A stretch of DNA of 64,000 nt from Rhinopomastus cyanomelas. Its lineage: Eukaryota; Chordata; Aves; Bucerotiformes; Rhinopomastidae. Under the pieces are notes generated by a model. It saw nothing but the letters and a program-made list of their open reading frames with translations, had not been told where the DNA came from and searched no databases. Of this stretch, positions 1-13,000 are shown in pieces. The DNA lies in NCBI GenBank assembly GCA_013400115.1, contig VXBP01010266.1, forward strand, positions 1,798,001-1,862,000, in the 5' to 3' direction. The position numbers were made by a program, and so were the translations under genes. The first letter of the stretch is position 1, and each line of letters begins with the position of its first letter.

Positions 1-864
1 CTACAGAGGGCATCATAACAACATGTTAGTATTTGCAAACACTAAGCTCCTCACACACACACTATACATGTAGGGTTGAAGAAGGAAAGCTACTTGAAAA
101 CCTGCATCTTTGTAGCATAGAAAGGTGGGGTTTTTTTCCTCCTGAGTGCACCTACAAAGTCAGGTTCTCTGGCCCCTTTTGGAGAAGTAGAAATTGAAAT
201 ATCTTACAGGTTAACATGCTTCAAGCAGACCAGATGTTTGCACAAATATACCACTCCTCAAGCTACAGTCTCCATTCTTACTCCAAAAAATGTTCAGTTC
301 TGTACTTTCACTCCTGATATTATTTGAGAATCACAGAACATTAGGGATTGGAAGGGACCTCCAAAGATCATCTAGTCCAATCCCCCTGACACAGCAGGAC
401 CACCTAGACCAAGTCACACAGGAACACATCCAGGCAGGTCTTAACCATCTCCAGTGAAGGAGACTCCACAATGCCCCTGGGCAGCCTGTTCCAGGGCTCT
501 GTCACCCTCACTGGGAAGAAGTTCCTTCTCATATTGATGTGGAACCTCCTGTGTTCCAGATCACACCCACTGCCCCTTGTCCTATCACTAGATGCCACTG
601 AGAAGAGCCTGGCTCTACCCTCCTGACACTCGCCCTTTATATACTTTTATGTTTAAAGTCAGAAAAGCAAATTTTATAGAGAAGTGAAGGTAGGGACCAG
701 GAAAGATTTTTTTTTTAAATAACATTACTCCTTCATTAGGTATTAACAGTGTAGGAAAGGTGTGAGTGGGCAGCAGGAGAGAGAGATTGTATTTCTGCTC
801 TAACTGGTGACCCACCAGCTACGGAGAGGTCTCACAAAGATCATAGAAGTGAGCAGTGCTGTAC
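1..864 (-). other. Intron 3' of E31 (incomplete)
   Basis: The only feature is the CR1 copy at 328-650. The next TMEM131 exon lies below position 1. Nothing else was recognised. Confidence 0.85.
328..650 (-). mobile_element. CR1 LINE fragment, 5'-truncated
   Basis: Starts at the typical reverse-complement 3' end (tcacagaac...ttagggattggaaggg) and runs into the C-terminal reverse-transcriptase ORF region. The minus frame still shows RVTEPWNRLPRGIVESPSLE, a common CR1 ORF2 tail motif. In the sense direction of TMEM131. Broken and not functional. Confidence 0.93.
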
Positions 865-1040
865 CTCTTTGAGAAGTGGTTCTGTGTCTGGGTTGGAGGT
901 TTCAGTTGTGGTTGAAGAACTGTCATCATCTGCTAAGGAATCCTTCAGTTCATCCTCCTGTTGCTTTCCCTTCCCTCTTCTATCCTTTTCTTCCCGCTTC
1001 TTCTGTGGCTTAGTCTTGCGCTGAAGCGTTTTCCCTTTTC
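865..1040 (-). CDS. TMEM131: TMEM131 exon E31 (basic patch; last exon in the window)
   Basis: Codes for a Lys/Arg-rich run GKGKTLQRKTKPQKKREEKD followed by QQEDELKDSLADDDSSSTTT and ETSNPDTEPLLKE. Acceptor CCTTAG; the donor GTACAG is weak. It ends in phase 0. The next exon must lie below position 1. Confidence 0.96.
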
Positions 1041-4000
1041 CTAAGGAGACAAGGATCTTTCAGACTCTTAAGCAGCTGCGCTCTGAGACGGGCTAGTTCA
1101 TTTTAGACACTAACACAAAGTAGCCCCTGAAGCCACTTCACACCAAATGTGAGCAACAGCATCAAATAACTAACTCTGATGTCCACTGCTGCATTTATGC
1201 TCCTGAGCCCTACCCTCCATGACCTTTGTGGGTGATGGGCATCGGGCTACCTGTAATTCTTCTCTGCTCCACTCCTGCTATTAAATACCATAAACACTTT
1301 GACAACTTCACGATGTAAAACTAGATTTAAACGTGCACTTCAGAAGTGGTTACAAGCTTTATTGTCTGAACAAATGAACAACAGACATTATGCACGTATT
1401 TGTCAGCTAAAAACCCCACCAACCTCCTTGCAGTAAAGGTGAGAGGGGATGAGAAAAATCACTAACACAATATCTCCAGCAGAACTGCAAAAAAGGCAAA
1501 ACCTCAAATCTCTCACACGATTACATACGTCCTCCCCTTGACATGTTATCTTCTTTCTGAGTACGGCAAGTGGATTGCAGAACAGTTTGACATAGTAAAG
1601 GGTTAACTACCCCTTGAAGTAAGGAAACAATGCACTAGCACTACAGGAAATACTTCATTTTCTTGAAGCAATCCACTCCAAATAAACAATGCTGCTGAAA
1701 CAACTGGTTATGTTTTCCCTGCAACTTCCACAGGCTACATGAAATGGAGTGCAGTAGTAGTTCAGAACTACTAGTACGTAACGTAGTTAGAAGTAGTTCA
1801 AAACAGTTTCCAAACCAAGTCTTGCAAAACAGGCAGGACTATGCTCCTGGGGAGGAAAGAAGTCAACCAGAACAGCATCAGAGAAACTGTGTGCGCAGTC
1901 ATCATCACCTTACCACTGCCACTTGCTACTCTCTCATGGGATGAGAGTATCCACAATATTCTTAGGTCTCTTACTAGATGTGATTATACATCTTTACCAC
2001 TCAGATCTTTGTTAGATGCTACTCTTCAGACTAATCATTTCTCATCTATAACCTGCACAGAGCCTGCAGGCAGCTTCCAGAATGGATGTAACGGTTCACT
2101 TGAGTAAAGACTCAATCTGTGGATTCAGACCCAACTGGGATTTGTACCAAGTCAAACTGGAATTGAGTCCGGAAGCACAATGACAGCTGTCACACTTCAT
2201 TTGGCAAAATGTCCCTCGGGGAAAACTGGCACCAAAACATAAATTTGCCTTTAGTTTTGTCGCAAATTCCAGATACTTAAAGGGCAGTGTCTTCAACCTT
2301 TGATATAAGGTCTGAAATACATCCCACAAACAGAAAAACAGCAGGTAAAATATCCTTTTTTGTGTGAATTTGCACACACAAGTGCAAACACAAGTAAATC
2401 TTTGTATGGAAATTCTCCAGAGGTCACCTTGCAGCTTTCTGGGTGTATTCTAGCTTGGCCTCAGACAGTGTCATGCTAAGATTTGCCACAAATTTAATTC
2501 CATTCAGAATTGCTGAACAGTTTCATGTTCAGCACTAGAAAATCTATATAAAATTATTATCGTGTTTGACAAGAATTGGATGTAGTTTCTGCTGCTGACT
2601 TCAAGGACTCGGGTATCCAGAACCTGAAAGGGAAGACTGTAAAGATAGGAATCCTGCACAGGCTATTAATCCAGACAGTTTTAGTCCAGAAGCTGCTGCT
2701 TCTGCAACTGTTTGTTACTAGCTCTAGGAATTTATCTGAAGATAAGTATCAGAGTGTGTTTAAGTATATCCAGACAGAGAACTGAACTTCCTCTACAGTT
2801 TTATGTTTTTAGAGGAAATAAGAGACTGACTGATTTTATTTGATATGCTGAGATTTTTTGAGTCAAGATGCAGTTTAAAGAGAATGAGATTTTTTTACAA
2901 GGCTTTTTTAATAAAGCAGAAGTTAAGTCTACGTGCAAAAATCTGAATTAATGATTAAAGGTGATGCAGAGGTCAAGGAAATGATCTGGAATCCAAAATG
3001 CATCATTGATGATGACATACTTTACAATACAGAGTATGTTTAAACATTCAGTATTCTCTTGTGTCAAAGCTTCTGTAGCAGGAAGAAACACATGACTGAT
3101 CTGAATTCATTTGTAATCAGGAGAAAAGTTCCAAAACAGGAAAGTAATACCATGCAAGTAATTAAAAGCTAAATATTTTATCATTTAAACAGCTTTTGAA
3201 ATTGATAGACAGCAACACTCATCTCAATAAAATGCTTTTAAACATAGTTGAAAAACTTCAGTAAAGGTTTCTCAACACTCAGGAGCAGCCATTTGCTGAG
3301 ACAAGATCCCAGTACCCAAGAATGCTAGAAATTGCTTTAAGTATAAAAATGGTACCAGAGGAACACACCACATTATCTGGATCAGGAACATGCTTTTGAG
3401 AAAACAGACTCAGAGGTCCCCACATACTGGGTAGCAGCTGTACTCAAGCTCACCTAAGCATTTTCAGGTTGGACTACAAGTGCTCCAGAACTGCTCCAAT
3501 CCCTTTCCTGGTCCAGGCCACTGTAAATCCCCGTGATGCTGCTGCATCCTTGCTACCAGGTACTTTGCCTTCCAGAGCTCTGGTACCACACTATTTACTA
3601 ATGTAGATGCTGCCTGTGAAGCCTACATGTAGTCCTGTCACTTGCTGGAGTACCCCTTAGCCTTTATGAAACAAATTCCTGACAAACTCTTAAAATTAAA
3701 TCCCGAAGCCACGTCCTTGTCTAAGTGACAAATGAAAGAGCTCAGAAATGAAGTCGCATATTTCAACAGGTTCCCAAAATCTCTTGTCACTTCAGAGTCT
3801 CCAGTCTGTGAAAGTCCAGATGAATAATCACATCCAGTCTGAGCTAACTGAGAACTCTCTGCTCATTTCTCCTTCACAGAGTGCAGGCTTTTTAGTGGTG
3901 AGCAATCGCACAGATCTTGCAGGGTTTGTGTGCATTCCCACCATGCTCTTCCTTCATTTCATTAAGCAACAAAGTGGCAGCACTATTTCTTTACAATTAT

Positions 4001-7000
4001 GTTAGAAAAAAGTAATTTAGAAATAAACACAAAAGATTAAACTTTTAACTGTGTTATGATTCCAGGACACAACTGAAATGGCTAATGCAGAAAGCACTGT
4101 TAGAAATTCTACTCCAACAAAGTGCCTGTAAGAAGGAAAATACCTGACTTATAGTTTGAGAAGTCCCAGTATCTGCCACGTATGAAATACAGTTAGTTAT
4201 TTTAACCATTAAACAATTCAAACAACTCTAAACTCATGCAAAGATTAATGCAATTTATAAACACAGGTACCACAGAGTCATTTGCTGACCACCTGACATC
4301 AAGGGTTTTCTACAGCTGCGAGTCTGGGCATGAATAATTTCATTCCCAAACGAAACCAACAGGGGTTTAGCCATCTCTTTACCTCCTCCCTCTCTCCCTG
4401 ACTTCATTTGCATGATTCCTTGCCTCAGCACTCAGCTCCAAGCAGAAATGATGGAGGTGGAAGAGATGGATGCTAACCCAAAGGCAAGGGAGTAGCCACC
4501 AAGAGCATCTTTCTCCTTCAGAGAGTTAAATATCTCAAAAATATCTCAGCACACAGACTTGCTTTCATCAAAATGTTCTGAAATCTCTGCAGGAAGAATC
4601 AAAACCTGGCACCACACAGAGAACCTCACTGCCATCAAATGAATAAAAGAACTGGTCAAGACATCTGCACATACAGCAGGGCAGAGAACAGCTGAGAAGC
4701 GACTGCTGTCCACACTTTGAGATCATGACCTTTCCTGCTGACAGAAGCTTGTTCTATTGCTTCCATAATTCATCATCCTGTTAAAAACAGCAAAATTGTG
4801 TTACCTTTGTTTTTTGCTAGTGGAGATAGGGGCTGCTCTGTAAACACATCTGGGGAAGGGGATTCTGTGTGGTCAAAGTCTTTTTCCATAGTTTCTATGA
4901 GCCCAGTGAGATCTGAATCCTCCGAGCTGTGTCTTCTGCTACTGGCGCTTTCGCCATGAGGTGGGCTGAGAAGCGGGAGCTGTGGCAAAGCACTGTCAGT
5001 CTGCTGCTCTTGCTGCTGGGGCCCAGGTACTGGGGGCTGCTGGAGAGGCTCTGCCACAGCTGGTGCCTGCTGCTGTGTCAGCTGCTGGTTCTGCCTTGTC
5101 CCCTTGGCTTTTTTGCCCATGGCATGAGTCTGAGCTGCGGCACCGGGCTCCAAGGTAAAGGGGCCAGCTCTGCCCACTGACTGCATGGAAGCTGCTTGTG
5201 CTGAAGTCCTGTTAGGTGTGCTCGAACTGGTTTTGGATTTGATATTTTCAACATCAGGTGCATTTCTATTGCTGTGAAGGTGTGCTGTTGCATTGCATTG
5301 TTTATGATTCCCTGCACTGGATCGCGAAGACGAACCGCTTGCTCCATAGATCCCTCTGGATGAGCTGTGATTAGAATCTGATCCAAGCGCATTCAAGCTG
5401 GAAGAACAACAAGCGTTTAAAAATACATCATTTTGAAGCTTACACGTGAAAAAAGAACATCCAAAAGAATCCTTCAACTGCACTGTTCTTGGCAGATAAC
5501 CAACAAAAATTCCTGAAGCTTGTTTGACAAGTCAGTAGCCATTACCATTCCCTGTTCACTTACTCACTGTACACCTAAGCAAAACCACAGTAGAATGCCT
5601 GTGGAGGGAATGCTGAAAGGAGATTTTTTTTTTCCACTTGGCACCACAGGTAGGAACTTCTGGCCTGCAAATTTTCAGCAATCTGTAATTTTCATTTCTG
5701 AGAACATGAACAAGAAAATTGACAAGGTTTGGTTTTGGTTGGAGTTTTTTCTGCCTTTCTTTTGTTTCAAAAACATGACTACTCCTGACAAGCACAAAAT
5801 CCATCTTTTTATCAAAGTCATGTTTTTACAGGTAACTGGGAGGGTGCCCAGAGAGGCTGTGGAATCTCTTTTCTACAGACATTCAAAACTTGTCTGCATG
5901 TGTGATCTGCAGGTGATCCTGCTCTATTACAGAATCAGAATCATTACGGATTGGAAAGGACCGCGAAAGATCATCTAGTCCAATCCCCCTGACACAGCAG
6001 GATCACCTAGACCAAGTCACACATTCAGGTCTTGAACATCTCCAGTGAAGGAGACTCCACAACCACCCTGGGCAACCTGTTCCAGTGCTCCGTCACCCTC
6101 ACAGTGAAGAAGTTCCTTCTCAGGTTGATGTGGAACCTCCTATGTCCCAGTTTACAACCATTGCCCCTCGTCCTATCACTAGATGACACTGAGAAGAGCT
6201 CTGCTCCATTAGGGAGGTTGGATGAGATGATCTTCAGAGGTCCCTTCCAGCCCATATCATTCTGTGATTCACCTGTTCTAGAGATCATTTCTTCTGTCTT
6301 ACTGGCCTCATAACTAACAAGGAAAAATTCTTGGGGGGAGAAACATGAGACAAAAACCCAAACTGATACTTACTTTCCTTCAGATGAAATTCCAACTATT
6401 CTCCTGAGATCAAGTGGCCTTCCCATATCAAAGGCAGGGTTTGAGGCCTCAAAGGATAAGCGTCTCCTAAATGGCTCCCAAATTCCTTGAGCTTCTAGAT
6501 AGGCTGTTCCAATTACCAAGAGAAAGAGGATACTGCAGAGAAGAGAGGCAATCATCTGAGTACGTCTTCGCTTTAAAGACTTACAACTAAACAACATCTA
6601 ATCACACAAGACAAAGAGTTGTACTGAAAAGCTGAAAACTGCATCAAAATCACAAATCTGGTAGAAACCACAAATCTGGTTACAAGACAGCTAAGTCTAG
6701 CATGACATTACACATCTAGCCTGAAAGCTAGATGCCAGTCTGACATGCACTTGCTGACATGCAAGTGGTCAGCAGAAACCAGAGCTCACTGGGGCAATTC
6801 CTTTTTAAAAGCAGAGACCCTCTGCTGCAGTTCAGGAGTTTCCACTTACATAATGCACTGCAGTGAACTGTATTTTTGAATGGAGCAATAAAACCACTGC
6901 AGAGACCTTAATCGCCCCGCTACTGATTTCATCTTCAAAGAGGTAGGAGACGCTGTGATGATGACTAAAGCTGGCTTTGCCTCTTAACCTAGAGTTCATG

Positions 7001-10000
7001 AGAAAAGATCATCACAGGAGCGACTTTGGCTTCTGTTCTCTCCCCTGTTCTGCCTGCCAGTTTTCGTAAGTCAAATGTATGAAAACCAGCATCGATTCAC
7101 ACAAAAGGATGAGATGCTGCTTGCTTCATTTTAACTCAAAGAGCTAGTCTAGATACGATCTTTTAAGTTTTACCTATACTAAAAAAATACAAGCAACTTC
7201 GGGGAGCAAGTCAGCTGCTGACAGCTGTTTTTCAGTGCTTTTTTTCCCTGCCTGGGGATTTAAGATGGCAGAAGGCAGGAAAGATTTAACTGTCACTGAA
7301 GATGTGAACAACCAATAGGAAAGTTACAGAAATAGGTAAATGCTTCAGACAAACCTACACACAGTGTACTCAGAAGAGCAGTGCTTGTCTTGGCTGCCAT
7401 ACCATCAAAAATGGAATTATCTTCGGGATGTAAGGAATAAGATATAACCTCTTTCACTTGTCAACTGTAATCCATGGTGCTCTTTGAATGTTTTGTAAGA
7501 CTGACATAAGAAGAGCATATCAGGGACACAGTAGTAATGCCTTGGACTTGCAGCACAAAAGACACTTTCATCGCAGGCATCTACGGCAGCAATTCACCTC
7601 GCACTGAAGTGCAAGCTTAAAGCCACTGACAATGCATAAACCAGAATTTATAGTTATTGGTAAGTAACAACCCACACTGCTAAGTTTCTATGTTGTAGTT
7701 GTCTCTGGATAAAGGCAGTGGGGGAAAGTGCCTCGTATCCAAGAGATAAGTGGGGACACATTGCTTGTAACGTCAGATCTCAAATATAGACAGGTAGAGG
7801 TTAGACTAGGAAAACATAATGGCATTTTCAACTCGTACTTCAACCAGTCACAGTTAACACTTGTCTGTTCACCGAGATAAAAAGTGCATTGATCCATCAC
7901 TACATAACCTCCAAGTGCACCACAGTCCAAACAAAGCCCTTCAGGTTCTCAGACATCCCATTATCAGTTGTCTGTTGTTTGCAAGTGACAGCAAAGCTGA
8001 ATTCATCCAAGGCATCTGCTAAAAACTCATTACAGTCACTGCTTCATCTCTCTAAAGCACAATACTCCAGAAGGGTGCTTACATTTCTGCAGGAATTCAT
8101 GGTTAGCAGTGCCTTGATACCTACTTTGAATCAAGTCTGGCTTAATTATTTATCATGCATTACCAGGAGTATGTATCCCACCTAAGGAAATAGGTCCAAG
8201 TAGACATTATTTTGGCCTTGGTTTGAGCAGAAGGTAAGTCCTTCTCAGCTTTTAACTGTTCACACCCAGTCCACAGAAGCACTCATTAATTTGTTCTCCT
8301 TTTTCACCTCACCCTATGTTTAGTTGACACTGCTTAGAGCACATGCTGAATACACACTCTGTACGCTGAACACTTCTCTGTAAGCTGTATTAAGGCAGGG
8401 GTGGGTCGCGCACGCACAGCGGTAAGAACAAACATCCACACAGTACCTCATTATTCCTGAGATGATTATGTACAGAGCCAGTTCCCAGTTGGGCCTGGGG
8501 AGCGCTTCTGCACACGTTGCTAACATGTGATATGGAAGGGATGCATTCAAGATAAATACAAATTCAGAGCCTCCTGTGGTGATGAATTTTAATTCACGTA
8601 TGACTCTGGAAGCAGTGAAATCGGGTGTAAACCTGAAAACAAAACAAAGTGCACTAGGACTTTTGGCATGAACGGCATACAAGTTTGAGATACTTTGAGG
8701 CATTATTAATAAATTACAAAAAATCCAATGACTGTCATAACAATGAAACACAACAAATAGCCTTAGCAGGACAATTCATGACCATCCATTCAATTAGCCT
8801 AAAAACAGCCATGACTACTTTTCAAACACCTTAAGATGCTTTTGACTAAGTTCATAAACAGCTTTTCTTAAAGCATCTGATAATAATTACCCCAATACAC
8901 CACATGAAGATATAGTAACTGACACTAAGTTCTGACCAAATCTGTTTAAAGAAAGCTATGAATGAAGTAAAATATTAACAGCAGCTGTAAAGAAGCAATG
9001 GAACCAACCACTATCTGAGCTACAAAGGTTCTAACACTTCAAGCTGCAATGCCATGCCTTTTCAAAAACATCACCACTGTGTTCCCATCTCAGCATAAAC
9101 TGAGATGGTTGCAGAAACACTAATGGAGCTTCACCGCCTGCAGCATCTCGTACAACCTCTTACAGAACAGAAGCATCTTCTGAACTTTTTAGATACTGTC
9201 CCTCTGAATAGTTACCTTTACATCCAAGCAGTGCTAAGATATCAGGTTTTGGTGCAGAGATATTTCACAATAAAACTGAGAGATGTAAAGAATCATTATG
9301 ATTCAGGCAACAGAAGCAAACATTCAAGACTAAAATGTTGTTTATTATGATAATAAGCCTCAGTCTAAAGGCTCTTTTCTCCATACTGCAATGCACCAAA
9401 ACCACATGCAAATCCAGATCTCTTGTGCAGTCACAGCCCAAATAAAGCAAATACATAAAAACCCCAGAAAACATACAGAAAAAAACTGTACTAACACTAT
9501 TCCAACTCTGTAAGTTATACTGAGATAAGCATACCTATAGTCAGTCACGAGAACTTCAACTCATGTTAAAACAGGGTTTGCCAGAAGAGACACATTTCCA
9601 GTTGTATTATAGAAGACAACAATCCCCAAACACTCAAAGCTTAAGGATAAAAAAGCTTAGTCTTCCTCCACAACAGAATGTGGTGTATGCAGGATTCCTA
9701 AGGTACCACTCCATTTAGATGTAAGAAAAACCACTTACAATATGACAATGTCTTTAGAGGCATTGGCACTTAGTGCAAACTCGTGACAGTTAACCACTTT
9801 AAATCCATATCCTTCACACGTGTAGCCGCTGATTTCCATAGTTTTCACGTTAATCTGCAGCTGCCCTGTATTTTCCACTTTAAATGTTCTTCTCAGCGTG
9901 AAGTTTGGTTCTTTGTATTTCATTTCTAGAAACAAACAGCAGAAAGCAGTTGGTATTCTGAAGGACAAAACATGTCCTTCACTATATCCACATCCTACAG

Positions 10001-13000
10001 TACAAGGGAGTTCTGTTATTATGACAGCAGGAAAGGGGACTAGCAAGGCTCACAGAAACCTTTATGTAACCTGAAGATGATCTCTAGCTACATTCTCATC
10101 ACTGACAAGGTAAGGAATGTGCACAATCCCAGAGAACTTTTAACTCATCAGAGAAAACTCCCAAACCCCCGAATCTCTGACAGCACCGCTTCCTCACAAA
10201 AAAACATCTAAGCTGTAAAGTTCTTTGATGTGCTGCTTAGGGCTATAGCATTCTGTGAAAAATCCCAGCATGAGGAGAACTGAAGCTTTTTTTTCCTGTC
10301 ACAAAAGGAACTCTGTGGCTGAGCTATGTGTATCTTGTTAGCAAAAAATAAAACTCCCTAAAGCACCACACGCAAGAGGTAATGACTAAGCTTCACTTGG
10401 AAATTTCTTGCTCATCTCTCATAAAAAAAAGCAGAATAACCTCAAACAATAATTAACCTGCTACCTTACAAATATGTCTAGAAATCTGCAAGGTAACAAA
10501 GCAGATTTTAGTATCAGACACAACTAAACCTCTTTTTATAAGTTCTTTTTGTAAGACAGGTAGTCAGCTCTCCTCTCAGAAACAAGCCTGTGGCCACAGA
10601 CCAGAAAATTTTTGACCCCACAATAAAAATCCGTCTGGGATTTAATTTTCATCATGGAATACAGAATGATAGAACGGCAGAGGTTGGAAGGGACCTCAGG
10701 AAGTCATCTAGTCAAACACTCCTTGCTAGAGCAGGGTATCCTAAAAAAGGTCACACAGGAACACGTCCAGATAGAATTTAAATGTTTCCAGAGATGGAAA
10801 CTCCACAGCCTATGTGGGCAGGCTCTTTCTTGTCATCTGTTACCCTCACAGTAAAAGAGTTTCCTTAGGTTCAAACTGAATCTCCAATATCCCAATTTAT
10901 GCCCCTTGCCTCTTGTCTTATTGCTGGGCAGCACTGAGAAGAGCCTGGTCCCATATGCTGACACTTGCCCTTTAATACTCAACGTAAGCATTTATGAGAT
11001 CTCCCCTCAGTCTCCTCTATAGGCTAAACAGACCCAGCTCTCTCAGCCTCTCAGCCTCTCCTCATAAGATGCTCCAGCCCTCTGATAATCTTAGTGGCTC
11101 TGTGCTGAACTGTCTCCTGTAGCTTCCAGTCTCCTTGAACTGGATGCAGTATTCTAGATGCAGCCTAACCAGGGCACAGTAGACACAAGAGTAACATCCC
11201 TAAATCTACTTGTCACACTCTTCTTAATGCACCCCAAGAGACCATCTGCCATTTTGGCCACAAGGGCACACACATTGCTGGCTCATGGTCAGCCTGTGGT
11301 CCACCAGCATCCTGCAGGTCTTGTTCCCCAGAGATGCTCTCAAGCAAATCAGCATGCAATCTGTACTAATGTGTGGGGGTTATCCCTCCCCAGATGCAGC
11401 ACTCTGCACCTGCCTTTGTTAAACTTCATCAAGTTTGTCTCTGCCCAACTCTCCAGCCTGTCCAGGTCACGCTGCATGGCAACACAGGCTTCCAGTGTGT
11501 CATAGCCACTTCTCTCAGCGGTGCATCATCAAGCAAACATGCTGACGATGTTCTCTGTCTCCTCGTCCGGGCTGCTGAAGAATATTTTGATTAAAGCTGG
11601 CCCAAATTAGACACACGCCTCCAACGTGGCTCCACTCCACTGACCACAACTCTGAGTTCTGTCCTTCAACCAGTTCCCATACCTAACCCCTTACATTAGA
11701 ACCGACTTTAATGTCTTTGAAGAAATTAAACTTCTGGGGCACTAGAACAGGTGAAAAATATTTCCACACAGTTGGAGTTGTATATGTAAATTCTTTCCAG
11801 TCAGCACAGTAGCTCCCAAAGTACTCACTTTCTGAACAGTCTTTTAATAATGCTTCTGTGATTTTAAAGCGTAAAGAACTTCCTGGACCAGGAGGTTTGC
11901 CTGCAACCTTCAAGCTCTCAGTTGTTCCTTGTCCATGTACCATTATGGCATCTACCACAGTCAAATTATTTCTGCATATGAAGAAAAAGGGGAAACATTA
12001 ATAAAAGGATTATGCCATCTGTTGCTCCTGAAAGCTTCTCTAGAGATTAATAAGTTATCTCTGAAATTTGGAAAACAGAAATACAAGCAGTCCCACAGGT
12101 AATTCCCCACATACAGGTGTAGAGCAGGGGTCTCAAACACAGAGTTTTTAAGACAAAAATACAAAGATATCAGAAACCACAATGCACCAAAGAAACTGTA
12201 ACTAGTACCTCAGTGGGGTTTTTTATATTCCATCATCACATTAATATACCTGACACAGTAGCTGTTACTCAAACACAGCTCTTCACTACAAAGACTGAAC
12301 TTATAATTGCACTTTGATCTTGCAATTGTAACTGAAGCCACTACTTTCAAGACAGTGTAGTACGTATTTAAGAACTCAAGTCTCCAAATACAACAGAGGA
12401 TTATATGTTCATACTAGAAGGTATGTACTGAATACAATTTAGCAACTGTAAATCATACTACAATTACATACAAATTGAAATTTTCTCCAGACACACATGA
12501 CTCAACGTTTATTCTTGCAAAAGTGAGTTTCTCCTTGGCAGCTAATTGCAATTATGATCTTACACATAAATAAAAAAACACCAGAAAAAACACACACTCA
12601 TTCTGGAACTATCATACCTGATAACAATTAATGATGAAACAGTTTTATTAAGAACTGGAGTGAACTTTACTTTGACTGATTTTCTCTCACCAGGTTTTAA
12701 CATTAAGCTTAAAACTGAATGACGAGCTGGACTCTTTGTAATTCCTACAGTGCTTGGTAGTGGTTGGACCTTAAGAGAATGGGAAAAACAAATTAGTACT
12801 TTGTAACAGAGCAAATGTTTATATATATATTTAATAGAAACATTATTTTAGTTAGAAAACTGTTCTTGTCCTAAAGTAGTGTATTACCAATGAAAGACAC
12901 CCAGTTTTTGAACCAGAAAGTCTGTGAGCACATTAATTTCCCTACTTATTACTAAACCATCTGTGTTTATTAAGAGGCAGAACACAGCAAGACAGAACTG

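Larger units (their letters stand above)
5398..6373 (-). other. Intron E29-E30
   Basis: Holds the nested CR1 pair (5833-6272) and otherwise unique sequence. Confidence 0.85.

Noticed and set aside
5520..5978. 152-codon open frame on the plus strand between E29 and E30
   Set aside because: It covers intron sequence and part of a CR1, shows no family motif and has no splice or start context.
6025..6288. 87-codon minus-strand frame
   Set aside because: It is CR1 ORF2 tail of the nested insertion at its upper end running into the older CR1.
6953..7017. Possible C/D snoRNA (tgatgatgacta with a closing stem)
   Set aside because: A 10-base stem exists but no D box (CTGA) precedes its second arm and no guide region could be recognised.
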